Part shown: piece after piece, positions 56,160 through 64,000 of the stretch | How the letters are laid out: the number at the start of each line of letters is the position of its first letter | Position numbering within the stretch: position 1 is the stretch's first letter | Assembly (NCBI GenBank): GCA_913056495.1 | Contig: CAJXMO010000003.1 | Location: forward strand, 124,001-188,000 | Direction: 5' to 3' | Length of the DNA: 64,000 nucleotides | Source: an uncultured Alteromonadaceae bacterium | Lineage (GTDB): Bacteria > Pseudomonadota > Gammaproteobacteria > Enterobacterales > Alteromonadaceae | Made by a program: the position numbers and the translations under genes | The notes under the pieces: model-generated | The model's database searches: none | Told to the model about the DNA's origin: nothing | Seen by the model: the letters and a program-made list of their open reading frames with translations, nothing else

Positions 56160-58043
56160 TTAACCTTGACTGGCAATAAAGCCGTTAATTTGTTCTACAA
56201 TACCATGACTGTCTAATTTCAACTGCTGGTAAATATCAGTTTGTGCACCGTGTTTAACAAATTCATCCGGTACACCTAAGAGTAAGCAGGGTATATTTAA
56301 ACCTGAAGTAGCCAGGCTTTCCAGCACAGCACTGCCGGCTCCGCCAGCGATACAGTTATCCTCAAGCGTAATCAGGTAATCATGCTGCATAGCCGCTTGC
56401 TTAATTGCATTTGTATCAAGTGGCTTCACAAAGCGCATATCATATAGGCTGGCATTTAAAATTTCTGCGGCTTCAGTCGCATAATGACAAAGCGTTCCAA
56501 AATTTAAAATTGCAATTTTTTTAGCGCTTGAGCTGGATTGCTTTAACTGTCTTGCTTTGCCGACTTCAAGTGCGGTCATTTCACTTTCAATTGAAGCGTT
56601 AGGGCCTGTACCTCTGGGGTAGCGGACAACAGCGGGTTGATTTAACCGGTGGCCCGTATACAACATTTGTCGACATTCATTTTCATCTGATGGCGCCATA
56701 ATGACCAGATTGGGAATACAGCGTAGATAACTTAAATCGAAGGTGCCCTGATGGGTCGGACCATCCGCGCCAACAATACCCGCTCGGTCGACCGCAAATA
56801 GCACGGGTAAATTTTGCAGTGCAACATCGTGAATTAACTGGTCATAGCCCCGTTGTAGGAAAGTTGAATAAATCGCAACCACAGGGTTTAAACCTTCTAT
56901 TGCCATGCCGGTAGCCAGTGTTACGGCGTGCTGCTCGGCAATGGCCACGTCAAAATACTGGTTAGGGTAGGCTTTTGAAAATTTTACCATGCCCGAACCT
57001 TCACGCATTGCCGGGGTAATGGCCATGAGTTTATCGTCTTGCTCAGCCATATCGCATAACCAGTCACCAAATACCTTTGAATAAGTGGGAGAACTGGCTT
57101 TTTTAGCAGGTAATTCGGTTTTCGTTAAATCAAATTTAGGCACGGCATGATAGCCAATCGGATCGTTTTCAGCGGGTTGATAACCTTTACCTTTTTTGGT
57201 GATAACATGCAAAAGCTGAGGGCCTTTTAAATTACGCATGTTTTTTAAGGTATTCACTAAGCCGACTACATCATGACCATCAATCGGACCAATATAGTTA
57301 AAGCCCAGTTCTTCAAAGATAGTTCCGGGTGCAAGCATGCCTTTTAAATGTTCTTCTGCTTTACTCGCAAATTCTTTGATTGGCGGAACTGAGCTCAGAA
57401 TTTTTTTACCGCCTTCTCTGAATGAGGTATAAACAGAGCCAGATAATATTTTTGCTAAATGGCTGTTTAACGCACCCACATTTTCAGAGATAGACATATC
57501 GTTATCATTGAGCACAACCAACATATCTTTTTTGATATGGCCTGCATGGTTCATGGCTTCAAAAGCCATGCCAGCTGTTATTGCGCCATCCCCGATAACG
57601 GCAACAGATTTTCGCCCGGCAGCTTCTTTTTCCGCAGCGATAGCTATGCCCAAAGCAGCACTGATAGAAGTAGAAGAATGACCAACACTCAAGGTGTCAT
57701 ATTCGCTCTCTTCACGCCACGGGAATGGATGCAAGCCATTTTGTTGGCGAATGCTACTGATTTGATCCCGTCGACCGGTCAAAATTTTGTGAGGATAGGC
57801 CTGATGACCTACATCCCAAATCAGCTTATCAAAGGGCGTATTATAGACATAATGGAGCGCAACCGTTAATTCGACGGCACCCAATCCTGATGCAAAGTGA
57901 CCACTGCTCTGACTCACCGAAGCCAGCAAAAAATCACGCAGTTCTTTAGCGACATCCGGTAATTCACTCAGCGGTAAACTTCTAAGCTCTTCTGGCTCAT
58001 TGATTAATCTTAATCTGGGGTAACGGTTGATATCTGTGCTCAT
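56160..58043 (-). CDS. dxs: 1-deoxy-D-xylulose-5-phosphate synthase
   Basis: Dxs condenses pyruvate and glyceraldehyde 3-phosphate, the first step of the MEP isoprenoid pathway. The chosen ATG 58043 ([14 protein letters not shown]) is 5 bp after the ispA stop; an in-frame TTG at 58079 would sit inside ispA. It has about 627 residues (E. coli 620). Motifs are [28 protein letters not shown], the ThDP motif [18 protein letters not shown]...NDNDMS, and the transketolase region [17 protein letters not shown] with [15 protein letters not shown]. It is last in xseB-ispA-dxs. Confidence 0.96.
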   Translation of the reverse strand: MSTDINRYPRLRLINEPEELRSLPLSELPDVAKELRDFLLASVSQSSGHFASGLGAVELTVALHYVYNTPFDKLIWDVGHQAYPHKILTGRRDQISSIRQQNGLHPFPWREESEYDTLSVGHSSTSISAALGIAIAAEKEAAGRKSVAVIGDGAITAGMAFEAMNHAGHIKKDMLVVLNDNDMSISENVGALNSHLAKILSGSVYTSFREGGKKILSSVPPIKEFASKAEEHLKGMLAPGTIFEELGFNYIGPIDGHDVVGLVNTLKNMRNLKGPQLLHVITKKGKGYQPAENDPIGYHAVPKFDLTKTELPAKKASSPTYSKVFGDWLCDMAEQDDKLMAITPAMREGSGMVKFSKAYPNQYFDVAIAEQHAVTLATGMAIEGLNPVVAIYSTFLQRGYDQLIHDVALQNLPVLFAVDRAGIVGADGPTHQGTFDLSYLRCIPNLVIMAPSDENECRQMLYTGHRLNQPAVVRYPRGTGPNASIESEMTALEVGKARQLKQSSSSAKKIAILNFGTLCHYATEAAEILNASLYDMRFVKPLDTNAIKQAAMQHDYLITLEDNCIAGGAGSAVLESLATSGLNIPCLLLGVPDEFVKHGAQTDIYQQLKLDSHGIVEQINGFIASQG

Positions 58044-58047
58044 GTAA

Positions 58048-58935
58048 TTAGTGTTGTCGTTTGATAATAAACTGGGCAAAATCCATTAATGATCGGGTAT
58101 TGTAGGGGAGATCTTGAATTTGCTCTAGTGCTGATTGAAAAACTTGCTGAGCTTTTTCTTCTGCGCCCGCCAAACCTAACAACCCTGGATAAGTACTTTT
58201 ATTGGATTTCTGGTCAGAACCTTGTGGTTTACCCAATTGGTCCGTTGTTGATGTGATATCTAAAATATCATCCTGAATTTGAAAAGCCAGCCCGATTAAT
58301 TCAGCAAAACGCTCAAATTGCTTTGAATGGGCTAGTGCAAGTTCAGGTTTAGCCGCACAGGCCAGACTCACCGCCGATTTTAATAAGGCGCCGGTTTTAA
58401 GCCCATGAATCGTTTCCAGCTCTGTTAATCCAACCGCTTGATTCTCTGCCGCTAAGTCCAGTGACTGACCACCGCACATCCCGGAATAACCGGATGCCTG
58501 ACTTAAAATTTGAACCCAGTTTATTTTAACCTGAGCATCCATATCGGCATGAGCTAACAATTGGAATGCAAAAGTTTGCAGTGCGTCACCGGCTAGAATT
58601 GCAGTTGCTTCATCAAACTGAATGTGACAAGTCGGTTTGCCGCGTCGCAAATCGTCATCGTCCATTGCGGGCAAGTCATCATGAACAAGTGAGTAGCTAT
58701 GAATGCATTCTAATGCAACCGCCGCTGGTAATAAGTCTTGCATGTTTAATTCTAACGATTGAGCCATTAAATGAATTAAAAAGGGTCTGAGCCTTTTACC
58801 ACCATTGCTGACACTATATTTCATTGCTTCATGCAATGTGGGCGCTATATTACCGGGTAACATTTGCTCCATTACCTCAGCCAACGCCTGATTAAAATCA
58901 AGCTGAAAATGCTCAAGTTCGGCTTGTATGCTCAT
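58048..58935 (-). CDS. ispA: Farnesyl diphosphate synthase (geranyltranstransferase)
   Basis: This 295-residue (E. coli 299) class I prenyltransferase makes farnesyl diphosphate. The first aspartate-rich motif is [18 protein letters not shown], the second is FQIQDDILD, and the chain start has [12 protein letters not shown]. Its ATG directly follows the xseB stop, and its stop lies 5 bp before dxs, giving the conserved gammaproteobacterial xseB-ispA-dxs operon. Confidence 0.95.
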   Translation of the reverse strand: MSIQAELEHFQLDFNQALAEVMEQMLPGNIAPTLHEAMKYSVSNGGKRLRPFLIHLMAQSLELNMQDLLPAAVALECIHSYSLVHDDLPAMDDDDLRRGKPTCHIQFDEATAILAGDALQTFAFQLLAHADMDAQVKINWVQILSQASGYSGMCGGQSLDLAAENQAVGLTELETIHGLKTGALLKSAVSLACAAKPELALAHSKQFERFAELIGLAFQIQDDILDITSTTDQLGKPQGSDQKSNKSTYPGLLGLAGAEEKAQQVFQSALEQIQDLPYNTRSLMDFAQFIIKRQH

Positions 58936-59181
58936 TTAGTCTAAATTCTCAATTGAGGTGTCAATAAATTCGGCTTGCCCGTTTTTATCCATTAATATTT
59001 TTATTTTTTGTTCGGCCGTATCCAGTTTTTGCTGGCTGGCTCGAACCAGACTTACGCCGCGTTCAAATTGCTTAAGCGCATCCTCAAGTGCAAGCTCTCC
59101 GGATTCCAGTTTTTCGACAACTTGCTCTAATTCAGCCATGCTTGTTTCAAGGCTCATGTTTTCTGGTTTTTTATTTGCCAT
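58936..59181 (-). CDS. xseB: Exodeoxyribonuclease VII small subunit
   Basis: The ATG at 59181 with AAGAGAA upstream gives 81 residues (E. coli 80). An in-frame ATG at 59244 would add a non-conserved 21-residue extension. The helical core is SLETSMAELEQVVEKLESGELALEDALKQFERGVSLVRASQQKLDTAEQKI, the family hallmark. It acts with XseA, not in this window. It is the first gene of the xseB-ispA-dxs operon. Confidence 0.94.
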   Translation of the reverse strand: MANKKPENMSLETSMAELEQVVEKLESGELALEDALKQFERGVSLVRASQQKLDTAEQKIKILMDKNGQAEFIDTSIENLD

Positions 59182-59549
59182 AAACTTGAATTCTCTTAAT
59201 ACCAAAAATGCGGCAACCCTATCGTAGAGGGTCAAATTGGTCAAATAGTTTACCTTAAAGCGTCACAATTGTTTTAGAAGTTTTTGGTAAATTTATGCAA
59301 AATTAACATAAGCGTATCAATATTCACCGGGTATTGTGATTGAATAGTCGTATGCTTTGCTTATTTATCGCCAAGTAACTTGGGGATAAACGTCCTGAGT
59401 TAATTTGTTTAATTGATTATAACCGGTTAAACAAGCTTACTGAGGTCTGTATCTGGGGTTAGGCGTGGCCCATAATTGCTAAGCTGGCACAATCTTGATT
59501 GCGAATATATCAGTATTCTAAAATATTCAGGTTAAGCAGATGAAAAAGC
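59182..59549. other. Intergenic region xseB / pomA, left part
   Basis: A 368-bp stretch with no convincing gene. It should hold the xseB promoter on the reverse strand; I see no RNA gene or repeat. Confidence 0.35.
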
Positions 59550-59576
59550 TAAGCTTTTAGTTTACCTTGCCGATAT
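59550..59576 (+). promoter_or_regulatory. Sigma-28 (FliA)-like promoter for pomAB
   Basis: TAAGCTTT (59550-59557), an 11-base spacer, then GCCGATAT (59569-59576). The enterobacterial FliA consensus is TAAAGTTT-N11-GCCGATAA, so the match is 6 of 8 and 7 of 8 with exact spacing. It lies 139 bp before the pomA start. Confidence 0.6.
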
Positions 59577-59715
59577 CATAATTAATCATTATAGTTGAGG
59601 CTAGCTTGTATCAGGACTCGTGTATTTTATACTCAGGCTGAATAAAGTTTCGAAAATTATCAAAACAACTCAACAACAAACTATTCTTTATTAGCTTTAA
59701 GGTCTGGAGGCATCA

Positions 59716-60474
59716 GTGGATTTAGCTACCGTCATAGGCATTCTTGGCGCCATCGCATTTATTGTTATGGCGATGATATTAGGCGGAGATTTAGGTATGT
59801 TTTTCGACGTACCTTCTGTACTCATCGTATTTTGTGGATCTTTGTTTGTTGTGCTCGCCAACTTTACTATGGGTCAGTTTTTTGGCATAGGTAAAGTGCT
59901 CGGAAAAGCCTTTATGTTCAAGATAGAGAGCCCTGAAGAGCTAATCGAAAAGTCAGTAGAAATGGCAGATGCAGCACGAAAAGGTGGCTTTTTAGCGTTA
60001 GAGGAAGCCCAGATTGATAATCCCTTTATGCGTAAAGGGGTGGACATGCTAGTTGATGGGCATGATGGAGAAGTGGTTAAAGCGACTTTGTCCAAAGATA
60101 TTGAGTTAACTACAGAAAGGCATGAAGCCGGTATAGGGTTGTTAAAAGCATTAGGCGATGTGGCACCTGCGATGGGGATGATAGGCACCTTGATTGGTCT
60201 GGTTGCCATGCTGTCGAACATGGACGATCCAAAAGCGATCGGACCGGCAATGGCTGTTGCTTTATTAACAACACTTTATGGTGCGTTTTTGGCGAATGTG
60301 GTCGCATTGCCGCTAGCGGCAAAACTGGCACTTCGAAAAGAAGAAGAAAAATTGAATCAAAATTTGATTTTAGATGCAATTCTGGGGATTCAGGATGGCC
60401 AGAATCCAAGAGTGATTGAAGGTATTTTGAAAAACTATCTTGCTGAATCTAAACGCTCAGTAGCAGAAGAATAG
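59716..60474 (+). CDS. pomA: Flagellar stator protein PomA (sodium-type MotA)
   Basis: This 252-residue inner-membrane protein has four TM helices: DLATVIGILGAIAFIVMAMIL, VLIVFCGSLFVVLANFTMGQF, GDVAPAMGMIGTLIGLVAML and GPAMAVALLTTLYGAFLANVVALPLAAKLALR. The cytoplasmic loop carries charged residues (for example RKGGFLALEE) that contact FliG. The start is GTG with GGAGG upstream. It pairs with pomB 12 bp downstream and has a sigma-28-like promoter. The sequence is of the Vibrio PomA type rather than proton-type MotA. Confidence 0.92.
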   Translation: MDLATVIGILGAIAFIVMAMILGGDLGMFFDVPSVLIVFCGSLFVVLANFTMGQFFGIGKVLGKAFMFKIESPEELIEKSVEMADAARKGGFLALEEAQIDNPFMRKGVDMLVDGHDGEVVKATLSKDIELTTERHEAGIGLLKALGDVAPAMGMIGTLIGLVAMLSNMDDPKAIGPAMAVALLTTLYGAFLANVVALPLAAKLALRKEEEKLNQNLILDAILGIQDGQNPRVIEGILKNYLAESKRSVAEE

Positions 60475-60486
60475 GGGAGTTAGTTC

Positions 60487-61431
60487 GTGGCTGAAGATTG
60501 TCCTCCATGTAAAAAATGTCCTCCCCCGGGCTTACCTGCCTGGATGGGGACTTTTGCTGATTTAATGTCCCTGCTGATGTGCTTTTTTGTTTTGCTGCTC
60601 GCATTCTCTGAAATGGATGTGCTTAAATTTAAGCAGATCGCAGGTTCAATGAAATTTGCGTTTGGTGTGCAAAATAAGCTGGAGATTAAAGATATACCCA
60701 AAGGGACATCGGTTATCGCACAAGAATTCAGACCCGGGCGGCCGGATCCCACTCCTATTGAAACCATTCAACAACAAACCATTGAAATGACCCAACCAAC
60801 GCTTGAATTTGAAGCGGGTGATGAAGATTCAGCGGGTGGACGTCAAAAACAAAGAGGCGATCAAAGAGGTGGAACTTCAGCTGAATCCGCGAGTTCAGAA
60901 TCGACTACTGAATCTCAGGCTGCGGCTGAAGAAATGAGTGAATTAGTTAAAAAGATAGCACAGCAACTCGAAGAACAAATAGTCGATGGGGCCATTGAAC
61001 TTGAATCTCTGGGCCAGCAAATTATTATCCGAATCCGTGAAAACGGGGCGTTTCCTTCAGGATCTGCTTATTTGCAATCTCAGTTTAAACCTATCATTTA
61101 TCAGGTGGCTGAATTGCTAAACGAAGTTCCGGGTGAAATTACTGTATCAGGTCATACAGATAATCAGAATGTAGTATCCGAACTTTATACATCAAATTGG
61201 GACCTGTCATCAAAAAGAGCGGTTGCTGTGGCGCATGAAATGCTCAAAGTTCCGGGATTTGATGCGCATCGTTTAATCGTTGTCGGTCATGCGGATACCC
61301 GACCTTTAGTACCCAACAATACGCAGGCAAACCGCCGCCGCAATCGCCGGGTAGAAATATCAATATTACAGGGTAAAGCAAAAGAGTCAGATCCTATTAC
61401 AGTCTCGCCTAACACGACGATTACCCAATAA
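60487..61431 (+). CDS. pomB: Flagellar stator protein PomB (sodium-type MotB)
   Basis: This 314-residue protein has a short N-terminal part with three cysteines, then one TM helix with the ion-binding aspartate D25 in GTFADLMSLLMCFFVLLLAF (Vibrio D24). A plug/linker segment and a low-complexity stretch follow (about 105-150; Gly/Ser/Glu/Gln-rich). The OmpA-like peptidoglycan-binding domain is at about 175-300, with ITVSGHTDNQNV, SNWDLSSKRAVAVAHEML and NRRRNRRVEISI. The start is GTG with GGGGAG upstream. It anchors the stator to the cell wall. Confidence 0.93.
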   Translation: MAEDCPPCKKCPPPGLPAWMGTFADLMSLLMCFFVLLLAFSEMDVLKFKQIAGSMKFAFGVQNKLEIKDIPKGTSVIAQEFRPGRPDPTPIETIQQQTIEMTQPTLEFEAGDEDSAGGRQKQRGDQRGGTSAESASSESTTESQAAAEEMSELVKKIAQQLEEQIVDGAIELESLGQQIIIRIRENGAFPSGSAYLQSQFKPIIYQVAELLNEVPGEITVSGHTDNQNVVSELYTSNWDLSSKRAVAVAHEMLKVPGFDAHRLIVVGHADTRPLVPNNTQANRRRNRRVEISILQGKAKESDPITVSPNTTITQ

Positions 61432-61443
61432 AAGATTGTCTAT

Positions 61444-61475
61444 CACAGCCAGCTTGTATTTGCATTTTGGCTGTG
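61444..61475 (+). terminator. Possible terminator after pomB
   Basis: CACAGCC (61444-61450) pairs with GGCTGTG (61469-61475) with an 18-nt loop, followed by AATGCCTTTGTTTTC. The large loop and broken T-run make it a weak call. Confidence 0.4.
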
Positions 61476-61590
61476 AATGCCTTTGTTTTCACTCTGTTCG
61501 TTGGAATTCTCTATAAGTGGCTTGGGGAATTGGTATAAATTCAGTATAATCGCCGACCAATTTTTAGATTGAAAATGTGACCTTCAAAAT

Positions 61591-63042
61591 ATGATCAAGT
61601 TTATTGTCAAAATGCATCCGGAGATTTCAATTAAGAGTCGCTCGGTGCGTTTGCGTTTTACCAAAATTCTGGAAAGTAATATCAAAATTGTTTTGCGACG
61701 AGTTGATGAAAAAGCCTGGGTGCAAAAACAATGGGATTGTCTGGAAGTTAGAGTAAGCGATGATAAACGAAATATTGCCATTGAACGTATGCAGTGCGTG
61801 CCCGGTATTGCATTTTTTACTGAAGTTAAACAGCATGATTTTGTCGATTTTGACGATACTTGTGATAAAGCGCTTGAGTCGTACCGTCAGGATGTGGAAG
61901 GCAAAACTTTCTGTGTGAGGGTTAAACGCCGTGGTCACCATGACTTCTCATCAAAAGATTTGGAGCGATATGTCGGTGGATATTTAAATCAAAATATCGA
62001 TACGGCCAGTGTAAAACTCAGCAAGCCTGAAGTGACCGTTAAATTAGAAGTAACCAATGAAACCTTGTTTTTAATGGGCGAGCGCTTTCAGGGACTGGGC
62101 GGCTTCCCAATCGCTACTCAGGATGAAGTATTATCTTTGATATCCGGTGGTTATGATTCAGGTGTGGCGAGCTATTTAACCATGCGACGCGGCTATAAAA
62201 CACACTTTGTCTTTTTCAATTTAGGCGGCTCTGCGCATGAAATCGGTGTGAAACAAGTTGCCTACTATCTATGGGAAAAATTTGGTATATCTCACCGTGT
62301 AAAATTTATCTCTGTTGATTTCCAACCCGTTGTCGCTGAAATTCTCGAAAATATTGACTCAGGTTTAATGGGGGTTGTGCTCAAACGTATGATGATGCGT
62401 GCCGCCAGCTTAGTTGCCAGTCGAATGGGTTATAACGCGCTGGTAACCGGTGAAGCGCTTGGTCAGGTATCCAGCCAGACCTTAATCAACTTAGGGTTGA
62501 TAGACAAAGTAACAGAGCAGCTTATCGTCAGACCGCTTATTACAACGGATAAACAGGAAATTATTGATATCGCACGGCAAATTGGTACAGAAGATTTTGC
62601 TAAAACCATGCCTGAGTATTGCGGTGTGATTTCTCAACGACCTAATATTGCGGCGCGACAAGATAAAGTTGAAGCCACAGAATCTCAGTTCCATATGCCG
62701 TTAATCGAGCAAGTAGTGGATGATGCCAGCGTGTATGATATTCGCGATCTGGCAAAAGAAGCTGAAGATGAAGTTCAGGAAATTGCTTCTGTATCAGAGT
62801 TGACTGAAAATCAAATCATCATTGATGTGCGCAGTGATGAAGAAGAAGAGAATGAGCCGCTGGAATTTGATGGGGCGCAAATTATCCATATTCCGTTTTT
62901 TAAACTGGCGACTAAATTTGCGGATTTAGATCAGGATAAACACTATCTGCTGTATTGTAAAAAAGGCGTTATGAGTCGTTTGCAGGCACTTTATTTACAT
63001 GAGCAGGGCTTTAAGAATGTGAGCTTGTTTCAACCAGCTTGA
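61591..63042 (+). CDS. thiI: tRNA 4-thiouridine synthase ThiI with rhodanese domain
   Basis: ThiI makes 4-thiouridine at tRNA position 8 and supplies sulfur for the thiamine thiazole. The 483 residues (E. coli 482) comprise an NFLD/THUMP region (about 1-165), the PP-loop pyrophosphatase domain with SGGYDSGVASYLT (about 180-192), and a C-terminal rhodanese domain. Both catalytic cysteines are present at E. coli numbering: C344 in EYCGVISQRP and C456 in LYCKKGVMSR. The last 32 bp overlap the end of the convergent panE-like gene. Confidence 0.96.
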   Translation: MIKFIVKMHPEISIKSRSVRLRFTKILESNIKIVLRRVDEKAWVQKQWDCLEVRVSDDKRNIAIERMQCVPGIAFFTEVKQHDFVDFDDTCDKALESYRQDVEGKTFCVRVKRRGHHDFSSKDLERYVGGYLNQNIDTASVKLSKPEVTVKLEVTNETLFLMGERFQGLGGFPIATQDEVLSLISGGYDSGVASYLTMRRGYKTHFVFFNLGGSAHEIGVKQVAYYLWEKFGISHRVKFISVDFQPVVAEILENIDSGLMGVVLKRMMMRAASLVASRMGYNALVTGEALGQVSSQTLINLGLIDKVTEQLIVRPLITTDKQEIIDIARQIGTEDFAKTMPEYCGVISQRPNIAARQDKVEATESQFHMPLIEQVVDDASVYDIRDLAKEAEDEVQEIASVSELTENQIIIDVRSDEEEENEPLEFDGAQIIHIPFFKLATKFADLDQDKHYLLYCKKGVMSRLQALYLHEQGFKNVSLFQPA

Positions 63043-63922
63043 TTTGTTCAAATAACGCCTGATTATGCGGTAGCTGCAAGTCGTGGGTTGCCGCTTGTTT
63101 AATTAAATAGCCATTAATAAAATCTATTTCGGTTTGGCGTTGATAAAAAATATCCCGATTCATTGAAGACCAGTTTTGAGCGGTATTTTTGGCGACAGTC
63201 AATATCAAAGTTTTTATTGCTTCAACTTCAAAATCCAGCCCGCATAAGCGGCTAACCAGACAAAACTCTTTGACCAGTGCAATCACTTTCTGCTCATATC
63301 CAGGCTTGAGTAATTCACCGTTTTTTATCTGATCTAGCCCAGTTATTGGGTTGATTACGCTATTGACTGCAAGTTTTTCCCACAGTCGTTTTTTAATATT
63401 GTTATCCCAATACCCGGGCGCAAAAGATTGGATTAAGGGGATTAATCCACGAGGCGCAACCTGACCGGACTTAGCATCCCAATAGCCAAAAAAGGTTTCG
63501 CCTAAGCCGGTTTGCACAGTGCTAAAGGGCGCGTTTTGAAAAGCGCCGTGCGTTGTGCTGGCCATGATGATTGTTGCATTAGGACAGTATTGTCTGATGA
63601 TTTCAGCGGTGCCCAGCCCGTTATGCATCAATACAATATTAGCATTGGCTTCAATTTGACCGGATAAGGCTTTAATGGCACTTTCGACCTGATAAGCTTT
63701 AACCGGTAAAATTAGATGAGAAATGCTGTTTTTTTGCCTGACAGGCGCACTAAACTCAATCAGCTCTTGTGAATCGGGTCGGTTCTTTAAATTAAACGGT
63801 TGAACTCTGACGATTTGTTTACTGGCTGTTTTTCTTAAAATGAGCTGATAGTTCAGTTTATTAGTGTCACAGGCCCATGCGACCAGGGAACCTATTGCGC
63901 CGCAACCCAAGATCGAAAACAT
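63011..63922 (-). CDS. panE: 2-dehydropantoate 2-reductase (ketopantoate reductase)
   Basis: This 303-residue (E. coli 303) NADPH-dependent reductase belongs to pantothenate synthesis. The Rossmann loop is MFSILGCGAIGSLVAWA (GxGxxG at 7-12). The middle has VKAYQVESAIKAL with the likely catalytic lysine, and MHNGLGTAE. The C-terminal helical domain has KRLWEKLAVNSVINPITGL and YQRQTEIDFINGYLI. The family includes ketopantoate reductase-like paralogues, so a different 2-oxoacid is possible. It overlaps thiI tail to tail by 32 bp. Confidence 0.85.
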   Translation of the reverse strand: MFSILGCGAIGSLVAWACDTNKLNYQLILRKTASKQIVRVQPFNLKNRPDSQELIEFSAPVRQKNSISHLILPVKAYQVESAIKALSGQIEANANIVLMHNGLGTAEIIRQYCPNATIIMASTTHGAFQNAPFSTVQTGLGETFFGYWDAKSGQVAPRGLIPLIQSFAPGYWDNNIKKRLWEKLAVNSVINPITGLDQIKNGELLKPGYEQKVIALVKEFCLVSRLCGLDFEVEAIKTLILTVAKNTAQNWSSMNRDIFYQRQTEIDFINGYLIKQAATHDLQLPHNQALFEQIKLVETSSHS

Positions 63923-64000
63923 GATAATTTAGTTTTAGTTAAGAACAAATAAAAGAAAGCAATACCTGAAATGTCGGCCATTAAATCCAAAAAGCTGGCT
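63892..64000 (-). CDS. C-terminal end of a possible VanZ-like membrane protein (enters from the right edge)
   Basis: The reverse strand is open from the window edge to a stop at 63892, reading ASFLDLMADISGIAFFYLFL then a basic tail. The pattern (small residues, LDLxADxxG, hydrophobic run) resembles the last helix of VanZ-family proteins. It would overlap the panE start by 31 bp, so it may instead be chance. A rightward ATG at 63971 (MSAIKSKKLA) is a competing reading too short to judge. Confidence 0.3.
   Translation of the reverse strand, partial: ASFLDLMADISGIAFFYLFLTKTKLSCFRSWVAAQ

Noticed and set aside
59460..59515. Sigma-54-like GG...GC pattern upstream of pomA (TGGCCC...GCT and TGGCAC...TTGC).
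   Set aside because: The spacing between the GG and GC elements is 9 or 13 bases instead of 10; the sigma-28-like site downstream fits much better.

Overview
The window looks like chromosome from a marine gammaproteobacterium of the Alteromonadales type (Alteromonadaceae or Catenovulum-like; this is inference). The reasons are moderately AT-rich DNA, a sodium-type flagellar stator (PomA/PomB) lying between xseB-ispA-dxs and thiI, the gltA / sdhCDAB-sucABCD cluster, a TonB receptor with a Fur box, xylose catabolism genes and a secreted multi-module GH43 enzyme. Most of it is orderly core genome. The accessory part is mainly the first 3.5 kb.

Region 1 (1-3530) is an accessory island. It holds the start of a leftward KAP-like P-loop NTPase, a tandem array of REP-like palindromic units, a REP-associated tyrosine transposase (RAYT), a hipB-hipA toxin-antitoxin pair with two inverted repeats at its promoter, a second REP cluster with one inverted unit, a broken and chimeric RAYT remnant, and an N-terminally shortened second RAYT. 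Region 2 (3557-9768) has a Fur-box TonB receptor, xylB-xylA and a cytochrome b562-like lipoprotein. Region 3 (9949-18456) has a periplasmic lactonase-fold protein, a solute-binding protein, a transglutaminase-like/TPR lipoprotein, fur facing a DUF4442 thioesterase-like gene across a Fur box, rsmF, a SIMPL protein and pheA.

Region 4 (18772-23112) has two convergent c-di-GMP genes: a PAS-GGDEF-EAL protein and an NMT1/THI5-like binding domain joined to GGDEF. Region 5 (23409-28024) is a four-gene ABC export operon of the GldA/F/G type with a DUF4340 protein. Region 6 (28403-35583) has a lone ectB-like aminotransferase, a DUF2058 gene, the divergent tesA / ybbA-ybbP set, and DUF3465 and DUF2726 genes. 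Region 7 (35912-42970) has a 1223-residue GH43 protein with duplicated Ig-like/LamG modules, tRNA-Val(GAC), a DUF3080 lipoprotein overlapping a MATE transporter, and a 48-bp tandem repeat behind gltA.

Region 8 (42996-54758) encodes most of the oxidative TCA cycle: gltA leftward, then sdhCDAB, sucAB and sucCD rightward, separated by hairpin terminators. Region 9 (54851-64000) has a 4HBT thioesterase, a small cytochrome c, a MarR regulator, the isoprenoid genes dxs-ispA with xseB, pomAB behind a sigma-28-like promoter, thiI, a ketopantoate reductase overlapping thiI tail to tail, and a possible VanZ-like gene leaving the window.

I found no CRISPR array, rRNA, prophage or complete insertion sequence. 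The best candidate for something undescribed is the REP/RAYT-bracketed hipBA island beside a KAP-type NTPase. The 48-bp double-hairpin repeat in the gltA 3' region comes next.
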